Shown piece by piece: positions 8,529 to 16,922 of a stretch of DNA of 38,514 nucleotides. This DNA is from Clostridia bacterium. GTDB taxonomy: Bacteria > Bacillota > Clostridia > Oscillospirales > Acutalibacteraceae. Location: the NCBI GenBank assembly GCA_017399175.1, contig JAFQEE010000068.1, positions 1 through 38,514 of the forward strand, given 5' to 3'. Within the stretch, counting starts at the first letter, position 1; each line of letters begins with the position of its first letter. The position numbers were made by a program, and so were the translations under genes. Below the pieces are notes generated by a model. That model was not told the DNA's origin. It did no database searches and saw nothing but the letters and a program-made list of their open reading frames with translations.

Positions 8529-9503
8529 ATGGGTTACAAACATTTAAATTTTCCCGAAAATTCAGTATTCTTAGTAACAGGAGCAGCAGGTTTTATCGGC
8601 TCCAACCTTTGCGAAGCAATACTCAATATGGGATACAAGGTAAAAGCACTTGACGACCTTTCAACAGGTAAACAAAAGAACATTGATATGTTTATCGACA
8701 ATCCTAACTATACATTTATAAAAGGCGATATCAAAGACCTTGATACTTGTATGAAAGCCTGTGAAGGTGTCGACTTCGTGCTCAATCAGGCTGCTTGGGG
8801 TAGTGTTCCTCGTTCAATCGAAATGCCTTTGTTTTATTGCAAAAACAATATCGAAGGTACTCTTAATATGATGGAAGCAGCACGACAGAACGGTGTCAAG
8901 AAATTCGTTTATGCGTCAAGCTCATCAGTTTATGGTGACGAACCTAATCTTCCTAAATATGAAGGCAGAGAGGGTAATCTTCTTTCACCGTATGCCCTGA
9001 CAAAGCGTTGCGATGAGGAATGGGGTAAGCTTTACACAAAACTTTACGGACTTGACACATACGGAATGAGATATTTCAATGTTTTCGGTCGTCGTCAGGA
9101 CCCTGACGGTGCATATGCAGCGGTTATCCCAAAATTCTTAAAGCAACTTCTTAATGGTGAAACACCAACAATCAACGGTGACGGTAAACAAAGCCGTGAC
9201 TTTACATATATCGACAATGTTATCGAGGCAAACCTTAAAGCTTGTCTTGCTCCGAGTGAGGCAGCGGGTGAAGCATATAATATCGCATACGGTGGCCGTG
9301 AATACTTGATTGACATTTACTATGGTCTTACAAAGGCTTTAGGTGTAGATATTGAGCCTAATTTTGGCCCTGACCGTAAAGGTGACATTAAGCATAGTAA
9401 TGCAGATATTTCAAAAGCAAAGAAATTATTGGGCTATGACCCTGATTACAGTTTCCAAGACGGTATAAAACTCGCAATTGAGTGGTATAAGGAGAATTTG
9501 TAA
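8529..9503 (+). CDS. UDP-sugar 4-epimerase (WbpP/TviC-like)
   Basis: This short-chain dehydrogenase interconverts gluco- and galacto-configured UDP-sugars at C4. The 324 residues show the Rossmann motif GAAGFIG (18-24), the Ser cluster ASSSSVYG (129-136) and the catalytic pair Y155 and K159 in PYALTK. The WGSVPRS and GRRQDPDGAYAAVIP segments are typical of WbpP/TviC enzymes that prefer N-acetylated substrates. It starts two bases after the dehydrogenase stop, with GGAGAT inside the end of that gene, and overlaps the ATP-grasp gene by one base. Together with the dehydrogenase it should provide UDP-GalNAcA, by either order of oxidation and epimerisation. Substrate preference is inferred from family and context. 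Confidence 0.9.
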   Translation: MGYKHLNFPENSVFLVTGAAGFIGSNLCEAILNMGYKVKALDDLSTGKQKNIDMFIDNPNYTFIKGDIKDLDTCMKACEGVDFVLNQAAWGSVPRSIEMPLFYCKNNIEGTLNMMEAARQNGVKKFVYASSSSVYGDEPNLPKYEGREGNLLSPYALTKRCDEEWGKLYTKLYGLDTYGMRYFNVFGRRQDPDGAYAAVIPKFLKQLLNGETPTINGDGKQSRDFTYIDNVIEANLKACLAPSEAAGEAYNIAYGGREYLIDIYYGLTKALGVDIEPNFGPDRKGDIKHSNADISKAKKLLGYDPDYSFQDGIKLAIEWYKENL

Positions 9504-10396
9504 TGATAGATTTACGAAAAGTTTTCGGCAGAGATTTTCGTGAGAAAATGATGTATGCTTTGTCCATTTTGCCTGACAAACTTTATCTTCAGATATTCTA
9601 TTTTTCAACAACAGGAAAATTTATAAATTTTAAAAATCCACGAGGCTTTAACGAAAAACTACAATGGCTTAAAGTCAATGACAGAAGACCTGAATATACA
9701 CAGCTTGTGGATAAACTTGCTGTTCGTGACCATATTGAAAAAGTTTTAGGTGAAGAGTATTTGTTCCCACTTCTTGGTAAATGGGAATCTTTTGATGAAA
9801 TTGATTTTCAATCTTTACCTGAAAAATTTGTGTTGAAATGTAATCATGATTCAGGCAGTACAAAAGTGATAAAGAACAAATCTTCCTTAACAAAAGCAGA
9901 TTTTGAAGAAATGAAGGAGTTTTATACAGAAAGACTTAAACGCGATTTCTTTTATGCGGGTCGTGAATATCCGTATAAAGGTATAAAACCATACATAATT
10001 GCTGAACAGCTTATGGTTGATGAAACAGCTCCACAAAAGGCAATTGATGACTATAAGTTTTTCTGTTTTAATGGTGAACCTAAGATAATGTTTGTTGCTA
10101 CGGACAGAGAATGTGATTGCAGAACAGACTTTTTTGATATGGATTTTAATCACCTTGAATTTTATAATGTTCATCCCAATTCAGATAAAACCATTACAAA
10201 GCCCGAAAAGTTTGATGAAATGAAAGAAATTGCCGCTAAGCTTTCAAAGGGTATGCGACAGGTCAGAATAGACTTATATGAGCTTAATGGTAAAATCTAT
10301 TTTGGAGAGTTTACATTTTTCCACGGTGGCGGATTTAGACTTTATCAACCTTCATGTTGGGAAGCTGAACTTGGAAATTGGATAGATTTGTCTTAA
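9503..10396 (+). CDS. TupA-like ATP-grasp protein
   Basis: This 297-residue protein resembles the TupA-like ATP-grasp family, named after a teichuronopeptide biosynthesis protein of alkaliphilic Bacillus. Visible features are the family-type opening with GFNEKLQWLK, the D-x-V-R-like segment KLAVRDHIEKVLGEEYL, the ATP-grasp strand FVLKCNHDSGS, YIIAEQLM, DYKFFCFNG, and the C-terminal metal-binding region VRIDLYELNGKIYFGEFTFF. ATP-grasp ligases join a carboxylate to an amine through an acyl phosphate. It overlaps the uronic acid epimerase gene by one base, so it may amidate the uronic acid carboxylate with an amino acid. That substrate is inference. The ribosome site AAGGAGAA is good. Confidence 0.85.
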   Translation: MIDLRKVFGRDFREKMMYALSILPDKLYLQIFYFSTTGKFINFKNPRGFNEKLQWLKVNDRRPEYTQLVDKLAVRDHIEKVLGEEYLFPLLGKWESFDEIDFQSLPEKFVLKCNHDSGSTKVIKNKSSLTKADFEEMKEFYTERLKRDFFYAGREYPYKGIKPYIIAEQLMVDETAPQKAIDDYKFFCFNGEPKIMFVATDRECDCRTDFFDMDFNHLEFYNVHPNSDKTITKPEKFDEMKEIAAKLSKGMRQVRIDLYELNGKIYFGEFTFFHGGGFRLYQPSCWEAELGNWIDLS

Positions 10397-10411
10397 TGAA
10401 AGAGTGAAATT

Positions 10412-11401
10412 ATGAAATTTAGTGTTATTGTTCCTGTTTATAAAGCTGAAGATTGCTTACCTCAATGCGTGGAGAGTATTCTCAATCAGGACTATAATGA
10501 TTTTGAGTTGATTCTCGTTGATGACGGCTCACCGGATAATTGTCCTGCTTTGTGTGATGATTATGCAAAGAAAGACAGTCGTGTTAAAGCAATCCATAAA
10601 CAGAATGGCGGAGCATCAGATGCGAGAAATGTGGGTATAAAATCAGCTGTCGGTGATTATCTGATGTTTGTTGACAGTGATGATTACTGGGACAGCACGT
10701 CTGTATTCAATAGTGTAAATGCTATGTTTGACAAAACAAATTCAGACCTTGTTCAGTTTGGACACAAAAAATTTTTTAATGCTGATAACAAATTTGTGTT
10801 ACCGCCTGAAAGAGATATGTCTTCATATAACGGATATTCAACAAAAGAGATTCTCTCTACACTTGTACAGACAAATAAGCTTACAATAGCAGCCTGGTCA
10901 ATGGCAATATCAAGGGATTTTATTGTAAATAATGAGATTTATTTCATAAAAGGTAAAAAGACAGAGGATTTGGAATGGGCGGTTCATCTTTATACTCATG
11001 AACCCAAATGGTCTTTTGTTGATGATGTTTTTTATGTGTACAGAACACAACGAGCAAATTCAGTTACAGCAACAATTGACTATAAACATCTTTGTGATTA
11101 CTGTTTTATTCTTGAAAAGAGTATTGAGCAGGCAGAAAAGTGTGATGAAGCGGTAAAAAGTCCGTTAATGAGTTATCTTATGTATCAGGTGCTCATAGCA
11201 AGTGCTGTGGTATATAAGGTGACTTTGTCAAAAGAACAGAGAAAAGAAATTGTTTCAAGACTCAAAGCAATGTGTATAGGCAATATTAAAAAATATACAT
11301 TGAATAAGAAGGTAAAACTTGCAGGTTGCATTTATCGTCTTGGCGGTTACAATCTTATGGCAAGAGTTTTAGGTTTTTATCTTAACAACAGAGGTCGTTA
11401 A
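10412..11401 (+). CDS. Glycosyltransferase, GT2 family (first of two)
   Basis: This inverting GT-A glycosyltransferase extends the repeat unit. The N-terminal third has SVIVPVYKAEDCL, LILVDDGSPDNC, GGASDARNVGI and the metal-binding VDSDDYW. The rest of the 329 residues is variable, including KTEDLEWAVHL, which matches the usual position of the catalytic base region. Its first 95 residues are very similar to those of the GT2 at 16923-17888, while the C-terminal halves differ. This suggests related enzymes with different acceptors. It follows the ATP-grasp gene by 15 bases. No membrane span is evident. The donor sugar is unknown. Confidence 0.9.
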   Translation: MKFSVIVPVYKAEDCLPQCVESILNQDYNDFELILVDDGSPDNCPALCDDYAKKDSRVKAIHKQNGGASDARNVGIKSAVGDYLMFVDSDDYWDSTSVFNSVNAMFDKTNSDLVQFGHKKFFNADNKFVLPPERDMSSYNGYSTKEILSTLVQTNKLTIAAWSMAISRDFIVNNEIYFIKGKKTEDLEWAVHLYTHEPKWSFVDDVFYVYRTQRANSVTATIDYKHLCDYCFILEKSIEQAEKCDEAVKSPLMSYLMYQVLIASAVVYKVTLSKEQRKEIVSRLKAMCIGNIKKYTLNKKVKLAGCIYRLGGYNLMARVLGFYLNNRGR

Positions 11402-11403
11402 TT

Positions 11404-12687
11404 ATGAAGATTTTAGTTTTATCTTCAACACCATGGTCGAATGATAACAGCTTTGGCAATACATTCTCCAATATTTTCGAGGGAATTGATGATATCGAGG
11501 TTGCAAATATTTCCTGTAGACCGGGTAAACCCACAAGTTATCTTGTAAAAAGATATTTTCAGATAACAGAAAAAGCACTTATAAAAAACATTTTTAATAA
11601 GTCTTTTCCTACAGGTACTGAAATTAAAACAGATGATAAAGAAATCGACAGTAGCTTTTCTGAAAACATTAAAGCACGAGAATTTGGCAGAAAAAACCGT
11701 TGGCAGATTCTTTTCTGGGTGCGTGACATCATATGGAAAATAGGCTGTTGGAAATCACAGGAACTCATTGATTTTATTGATGACTATAAGCCTGATGTAC
11801 TTTTTATGCCTATCTATTTTTCAAGTTATCTCAATGATATATTACTTTTTATAAAAAAACATACAGACGTTCCAATGATAGGCTACATATCCGATGATAA
11901 CTACACACTAAAGCAATTTTCATTGTCACCATTTTATTGGTTAGAGAGATTGTATAAAAGAAGAAAAGTAAAGAAATCTGTAAACAAATGCGATTTGCTT
12001 TATGTAATTTCCGATGTTCAAAAGGAAGAATACGAAAAAATTTTTAATCCACCTTGTAAAATCCTTACAAAGTGTGCAGATTTTTCGGATAACAGAAAAC
12101 CTGATTTTAAAGAACCTGATGAGGTTCTCAAAATTGTCTATGCAGGTAATATAAGTAGCGGACGATACGAAATACTCAGTGAACTTGCTAAATCAATTGA
12201 AGGAATAAATAGCAACGGTAAAAAATTCCAAATGGATATATATACCTTGACTCCATTGAAGGAAAAGCAGAAAAATGTTCTCTCAACAGATTCAGTTCAT
12301 CTTCATCCGCCGGTCAGCTATGATGAAATTCGTGAAATTCAAAAAAATTCAGATATTCTTCTCCATTGTGAAGGCTTTAGTCTGAAAGAAAAATTGGCAG
12401 TCCATCAGTCTTTTTCAACAAAAATTGTGGACTACCTTGAAACCAACCGTTGCATACTTGCAATTGGTGATGATTATTGTGCTTCAATTAAATACTTTAT
12501 TGACAATAATTGCGGTGCAGTAGCAACAAGCAAAAAAGAAATTAAGCCATGCCTTATGAAATTGTGTAGCAATCACGATTTGTTAAAGCAATATGCTGAC
12601 AATGCGTGGGAAAGCGGAAAGAAAAAACATAGTCATATCAATATAAAACAAATGGTAAAGGACGATTTGGTTTTTCTTACAAAATAA
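11404..12687 (+). CDS. Putative GT-B (GT4-like) glycosyltransferase
   Basis: This 427-residue protein begins KILVLSSTPWSNDNS, like GT-B enzymes, and its second half has LKIVYAGNISSGRYEIL, where donor-binding strands are expected. A segment DILLHCEGFSLKEKLAV follows in the position of the E-x7-E region, but the classical pair is not clear. The family is therefore less certain than for its neighbours. The region is rich in Lys and Asp and reads as more AT-rich than the sugar-nucleotide genes. It starts two bases after the previous stop, with AGAGGT upstream. A role in adding one sugar of the repeat is likely from context. A transferase of something other than a sugar cannot be excluded. Confidence 0.7.
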   Translation: MKILVLSSTPWSNDNSFGNTFSNIFEGIDDIEVANISCRPGKPTSYLVKRYFQITEKALIKNIFNKSFPTGTEIKTDDKEIDSSFSENIKAREFGRKNRWQILFWVRDIIWKIGCWKSQELIDFIDDYKPDVLFMPIYFSSYLNDILLFIKKHTDVPMIGYISDDNYTLKQFSLSPFYWLERLYKRRKVKKSVNKCDLLYVISDVQKEEYEKIFNPPCKILTKCADFSDNRKPDFKEPDEVLKIVYAGNISSGRYEILSELAKSIEGINSNGKKFQMDIYTLTPLKEKQKNVLSTDSVHLHPPVSYDEIREIQKNSDILLHCEGFSLKEKLAVHQSFSTKIVDYLETNRCILAIGDDYCASIKYFIDNNCGAVATSKKEIKPCLMKLCSNHDLLKQYADNAWESGKKKHSHINIKQMVKDDLVFLTK

Positions 12688-12708
12688 ATTTAGCGAAAGG
12701 ATATTATT

Positions 12709-13773
12709 ATGACAGTATATTTAATAAATATTGCATTAATCATCGTTTGGGGTTTTTTTCTGACACATGTAAGTCCCTCAAAAGAGAAAAAGAAAGTATA
12801 CTGCATAATAGTTGCTGTTCAATGGATACTATTGTCAGGATTGCGTGACTATTCAGTAGGAAACGACACATACGAATATAAAAAAGCCTTTGAAACCGGA
12901 TTAAATCAATCGTGGAAAAGTGTAATAACTAACTGTTGGGACTATCTTTTCAATGGTCTTGAAGTTAAAGACCCTGGATACTATCTTCTTCAAAAGATTT
13001 TTCAGGTGTTCTTTGATGACTACCGAATGTGGTTGTTCTTTATTGCTATCGTTTTCACGGGACTTATGGCTCGTTGGGTATATAAATATTCATCAATGCC
13101 TGACATAAGTTTTGTTATTTATTCCATATTGTTTTTTGCCTTTTATTCCGTAACAGGACATCGACAGACACTTGCCACTGCCTTGATATTTTTCCTTGGT
13201 TATGAATATGCGAAAAAAAGACAGTTTGTCAAGTTTTCAATCGTTGCATTTATCGCATTTATGCTCCATAAATCCTCGCTTGTTTTTATAGTGTATTATT
13301 TTATGGCGAGTATAAATATCACAACAATTTATGCCGTAACAATGCTCGGTATATCTGTTTTTGTTGCTGTATTAGGTAAACGATTATACGAACCTATAGC
13401 AACATTGTTAGGGTTTGCTGATGAATCGATTAATTACGAAGGCGGTGGAGCGGAAACATATGCTACTGTTCTTGTCTTACTGTGTATTGTAACATTCTGC
13501 TTATATCCGTGGATAAGTAAGCAACGACAGGATTCCAAAAATATTTACAACCTGATATTCCTTACATTAATGACAACACTTCTTGTATATCAGAATCAAT
13601 CATTTATGCGTGTTCAGCAGTACTTTTCACTCATAATTATGATTGTTGTTCCTGAACTTATCCAAGCGATTGACAAGAATTATCGTGTTCTTGCATATCT
13701 GGGTGTTACAGGCTTCCTTGTGGCATATTTCGTCAGACTACAACCGAGATATCAGTTCTTCTTTTTTGCGTAG
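12709..13773 (+). CDS. EpsG-family polysaccharide polymerase (Wzy-like)
   Basis: This integral membrane protein of 354 residues probably links flipped repeat units into polymer outside the membrane. It has about nine or ten hydrophobic helices. It carries the EpsG signature region LRDYSVGNDTYEYKKAF (about 45-61) and the FAFYSVTGHRQTLATALIFF segment, where HRQTLA matches the conserved R-Q pattern of the family. It is the only polymerase candidate in the operon, which also has a Wzx flippase, so a Wzx/Wzy-dependent pathway is likely. AAAGGA precedes the start. Substrate cannot be predicted. Confidence 0.85.
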   Translation: MTVYLINIALIIVWGFFLTHVSPSKEKKKVYCIIVAVQWILLSGLRDYSVGNDTYEYKKAFETGLNQSWKSVITNCWDYLFNGLEVKDPGYYLLQKIFQVFFDDYRMWLFFIAIVFTGLMARWVYKYSSMPDISFVIYSILFFAFYSVTGHRQTLATALIFFLGYEYAKKRQFVKFSIVAFIAFMLHKSSLVFIVYYFMASINITTIYAVTMLGISVFVAVLGKRLYEPIATLLGFADESINYEGGGAETYATVLVLLCIVTFCLYPWISKQRQDSKNIYNLIFLTLMTTLLVYQNQSFMRVQQYFSLIIMIVVPELIQAIDKNYRVLAYLGVTGFLVAYFVRLQPRYQFFFFA

Positions 13774-13784
13774 GGTAAATAATT

Positions 13785-14978
13785 ATGAAAGTTTTACAAA
13801 TCAATGCAGTTTATGGATATAAAAGCACCGGCATTATTGTAAAGGATATTGAATCTCTTTTGAATAATAACGGTCACACCGCTTATGTTGCATATCAGAC
13901 TGCAGTCAATCCACTTGATAATTCATATAAAATCGGAAATGTACCTGATTATAAATTCCATGCGGTTTATTCAAGAGTTTTTGGTAAGCAAGCATATGCA
14001 AGTAAACTTGCAACAAAGGGACTAATTAGGTACATAATGAGCATTTCACCGGATATTGTCCATTTTCACAATCTCCACAGCAATTATATCAATCTTAATA
14101 TGCTGTGTGATTATCTTGCAAAAAGCAAAATTCCTGTTGTGATTACTATGCACGATTGCTGGTGTTTTACAGGCAAATGCACTCATTATGCAGCCGTTAA
14201 ATGTGATAAATGGCAATCAACCTGCGGAAATTGTCCGCAGAATAAAAACGAACAGGCAAGCTTGTTTTTTGATTGCACTAACAAGGTGCTTAAGGACAAA
14301 ACAGAGCATCTTAACAAATTACACAAACTTACTCTTGTGGGATGTAGTGAGTGGATATCAAATGAAGCAAAAAAATCTTTGATTAAGAACGCCGATATTC
14401 ATGTAGTATATAACGGTGTTGACACATCGATTTTTACACCTCACAAAAATAATTTCAAAGAAAAATACAACCTGAAAAAAGATTTTACAATTTTAGGCTT
14501 TGCTAATAAATGGTGTCTTGATATTAACAAAGATGCTGCTGAAAAAATCATACAACACAACAAAGATGCCGATATTGTTATTGTTGGATGCACAAAAGAA
14601 CAGGAAAAACTGTTTGAAATATATGAAAATCTCACTTGTATAGGATATGTTAATGACAGACAAGAACTTGCGGATATATATGCATTAAGTGATGTTTTTA
14701 TAAACCTTACTCACGCTGATACACTTCCTACAGTTAATATGGAGAGCATCTGTTGCGGTACTCCCGTTATAACATATAACTGTTGTGGTAGTCCTGAACT
14801 TGTTGACAGCGACAGCGGTTATGTTGTAAAAGAAAATGATGTTGATTCCTTGTTGTTAAGGATAAAACAGATAAAAGAAAAACCTTTACTTTTTGATGTA
14901 AAGGAAAAACAAAAGAGATTTGACAAGAATACTTGTTACAATAAGTATCTTGATATATATAATTCTATTCATAAATAA
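13785..14978 (+). CDS. Glycosyltransferase, GT4 family with Cys-rich motif
   Basis: This GT-B glycosyltransferase has 397 residues. The N-terminal domain contains KVLQINAVYGYKSTG and the HFHNLH segment. It then shows the MHDCWCFTGKC motif and a second Cys group CGNCPQ, typical of a WcaC/WfgS-like subgroup whose Cys residues may bind metal or form a structural cluster. The C-terminal domain has LPTVNMESICCGTPVI, with one Glu of the E-x7-E motif in place (E-S-I-C-C-G). It lies 11 bases after the polymerase gene with only a weak TAGGG site, so translation may depend on coupling. Donor and acceptor are unknown. Confidence 0.88.
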   Translation: MKVLQINAVYGYKSTGIIVKDIESLLNNNGHTAYVAYQTAVNPLDNSYKIGNVPDYKFHAVYSRVFGKQAYASKLATKGLIRYIMSISPDIVHFHNLHSNYINLNMLCDYLAKSKIPVVITMHDCWCFTGKCTHYAAVKCDKWQSTCGNCPQNKNEQASLFFDCTNKVLKDKTEHLNKLHKLTLVGCSEWISNEAKKSLIKNADIHVVYNGVDTSIFTPHKNNFKEKYNLKKDFTILGFANKWCLDINKDAAEKIIQHNKDADIVIVGCTKEQEKLFEIYENLTCIGYVNDRQELADIYALSDVFINLTHADTLPTVNMESICCGTPVITYNCCGSPELVDSDSGYVVKENDVDSLLLRIKQIKEKPLLFDVKEKQKRFDKNTCYNKYLDIYNSIHK

Positions 14979-15006
14979 TAAAAATTCATATTATGTGAGG
15001 ACAATT

Positions 15007-15753
15007 ATGAAAGTATTAATTACGGGTGCAGGTGGATTTATAGGTAAAAACCTGACTGCAAAATTAAATGAAATTTTTGACGATGTTGTTATCTATTATT
15101 ATGATATAGAAACACCGGAAGAGGATTTGGACAAGTTTGCAAAGGAGTGTGACTTTGTATATAATTTTGCAGCTGTTCACAGACCTAAAAGTGAAGATGA
15201 ATTTGACAAAGTAAATCATAAATTTTTCTGTGGATTATTAGATTTGCTTAAAAAATACAACAATAAATGTCCTGTATTATATACATCTTCAATTCAGGCT
15301 GATAATGGCACTAAATACGGTGAAAGCAAAATCGCAGCAGAAAAAGCTTTGATTGAATATGGTAAGGAAACAGGTAATCGTATTGTAATATATCGCCTTA
15401 CAAATACTTTTGGCAGATGGGCTACTCCAAATCATCATTCTGTTGTTGCAACATTTTGTTACAATCTGGTTAATAATATGGAGCTTACAATCAGCAATCC
15501 TGACATTGTAATGAATTTTTATTATATAGACGATGTTATTGAATCCTTCATAACTCAATTAAAGGGTGAGGTTCAGCCTTGTAGTGATGGCATTTTCCGT
15601 CTTGAAGGAAATAAAGTTTACAGTATTTCGTTGGGCGACCTTGCTTACAAATTAACATACATAAGCAAATGCGTAAAAGAGGATGTCACTCCGGAATTTA
15701 AAGAGAATATTGACGAGAAACTTTATATTACATATTTATCTTATTGCAAATAG
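15007..15753 (+). CDS. SDR-only CapF paralogue (NDP-sugar reductase/epimerase)
   Basis: This 248-residue short-chain dehydrogenase matches the N-terminal domain of the CapF protein encoded at 23832-24977, with GAGGFIG (7-13), catalytic Y104 and K108 in YGESK, and SSIQAD. It ends at TYLSYCK, where full CapF has TYLSYLPK just before its cupin domain, so it is cut exactly at the domain border. I see no cupin remnant after the stop. The start at 15007 is fixed by GAGGA upstream; a longer frame to 14920 overlaps the previous gene. In CapF the SDR domain reduces a 4-keto sugar and the cupin epimerises C3. This copy could be a pure 4-reductase for a second 6-deoxy-L-HexNAc, or a decaying duplicate. 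Intact catalytic residues favour an active enzyme. Confidence 0.85.
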   Translation: MKVLITGAGGFIGKNLTAKLNEIFDDVVIYYYDIETPEEDLDKFAKECDFVYNFAAVHRPKSEDEFDKVNHKFFCGLLDLLKKYNNKCPVLYTSSIQADNGTKYGESKIAAEKALIEYGKETGNRIVIYRLTNTFGRWATPNHHSVVATFCYNLVNNMELTISNPDIVMNFYYIDDVIESFITQLKGEVQPCSDGIFRLEGNKVYSISLGDLAYKLTYISKCVKEDVTPEFKENIDEKLYITYLSYCK

Positions 15754-15764
15754 AGGAATAAAAA

Positions 15765-16898
15765 ATGAAAGTAGTTTTTATTACAAGCACATTCGACCAT
15801 TATCATCTTCCTTTTTGTGAGGAATTATATAAACAGCTTGGTTCGGATTTTGCATTTATCTCGACTGTTCCTATGCCGGAATCAATGACAAAATTAGGCT
15901 TTACAGATTACAGTAAGGTTTGTTCTTATGCTATTAATGCTTGGGAAAATGATAAAAAAAAGCAAAAGGCACAAGAACTTTGCGATAATGCCGATGCCGT
16001 AGTTATTGGTGCTGCATCTTATAGTTTTGTAGAGAACAGATTAAATAATAACAAGCTCACATTTCAGTTTACTGAAAGATTTCTCAAAAAAGGCGTTATT
16101 TCTTTATTTAAGCCAAAAAATGCTGTGGAATTATATAATAGATATACAAGACACAGAAATAACAGTAAGTATTTTATTTTGTGTACCGGATATTATGCTG
16201 CAAGAGATTTCAGACTTATAGGTATGAAACAAGACAAGCTTTTGCGTTGGGGATATTTTTCAGCCGTTAAGGAGTTGACACGAGAATATAACAATCAGGT
16301 TGTGAATATCTTGTGGACAGGTCGTTTTGTGGAGTTAAAGCATCCTGAATTCGCGTTAGAGGCCGCTAAAAGATTAAAACAAGAAAAAATAAATTTTCAA
16401 TTAAATTTTATCGGTATGGGTCCGATGAATGAGCAAATGCAAAAATTTATTGACAATAATAATTTAAATGATTGTGTGAAAATTCTTGGCAGTATGCCAA
16501 CGGAAAAGGTTCAGCAATATATGGACAATTCGGATATATCACTTTTCACTTCAGATAGACGAGAAGGCTGGGGTGCAGTTGTCAACGAAGCAATGGTTGG
16601 TGGCTGTGCGGTTGTTGCGAGTGATTTGGCTGGTTCAAGCAAAGTCTTAATAGAAAATGGTGTTAACGGTTTTGTATATCGTCATCCTGATAAGACAGAA
16701 TTTGTTAATTGTGTATTAAACTTGGCTAAAAATAAAGAATTAAGACGAGAAATTGGCTTAAATGCAAATAAATCAATGACTGAAAAATGGAATGGTACAG
16801 AGGGTGCAAAACGAATTATAAATATTAGTCGTGCTATTCTTAATGAACAGTGTATACCTGAATATGAAGATGGTCCGTGTTCTATAGCAAAAGACTGA
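15765..16898 (+). CDS. Glycosyltransferase, GT4 family
   Basis: This GT-B glycosyltransferase of 377 residues begins KVVFITSTFDHYHLPFCEEL. Its donor half starts near VNILWTGRFVELKHPEFAL, and its E-x7-E region is SDRREGWGAVVNEAMVGG, with both Glu in place. LNFIGMGPMNEQM is a typical GT4 strand. It is placed after the SDR paralogue with an 11-base gap and a GAGGAA site. It presumably adds one sugar of the repeat; the identity is unknown. Confidence 0.9.
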   Translation: MKVVFITSTFDHYHLPFCEELYKQLGSDFAFISTVPMPESMTKLGFTDYSKVCSYAINAWENDKKKQKAQELCDNADAVVIGAASYSFVENRLNNNKLTFQFTERFLKKGVISLFKPKNAVELYNRYTRHRNNSKYFILCTGYYAARDFRLIGMKQDKLLRWGYFSAVKELTREYNNQVVNILWTGRFVELKHPEFALEAAKRLKQEKINFQLNFIGMGPMNEQMQKFIDNNNLNDCVKILGSMPTEKVQQYMDNSDISLFTSDRREGWGAVVNEAMVGGCAVVASDLAGSSKVLIENGVNGFVYRHPDKTEFVNCVLNLAKNKELRREIGLNANKSMTEKWNGTEGAKRIINISRAILNEQCIPEYEDGPCSIAKD

Positions 16899-16922
16899 TT
16901 ACTTTGAAAGGAAGTAAGATTT

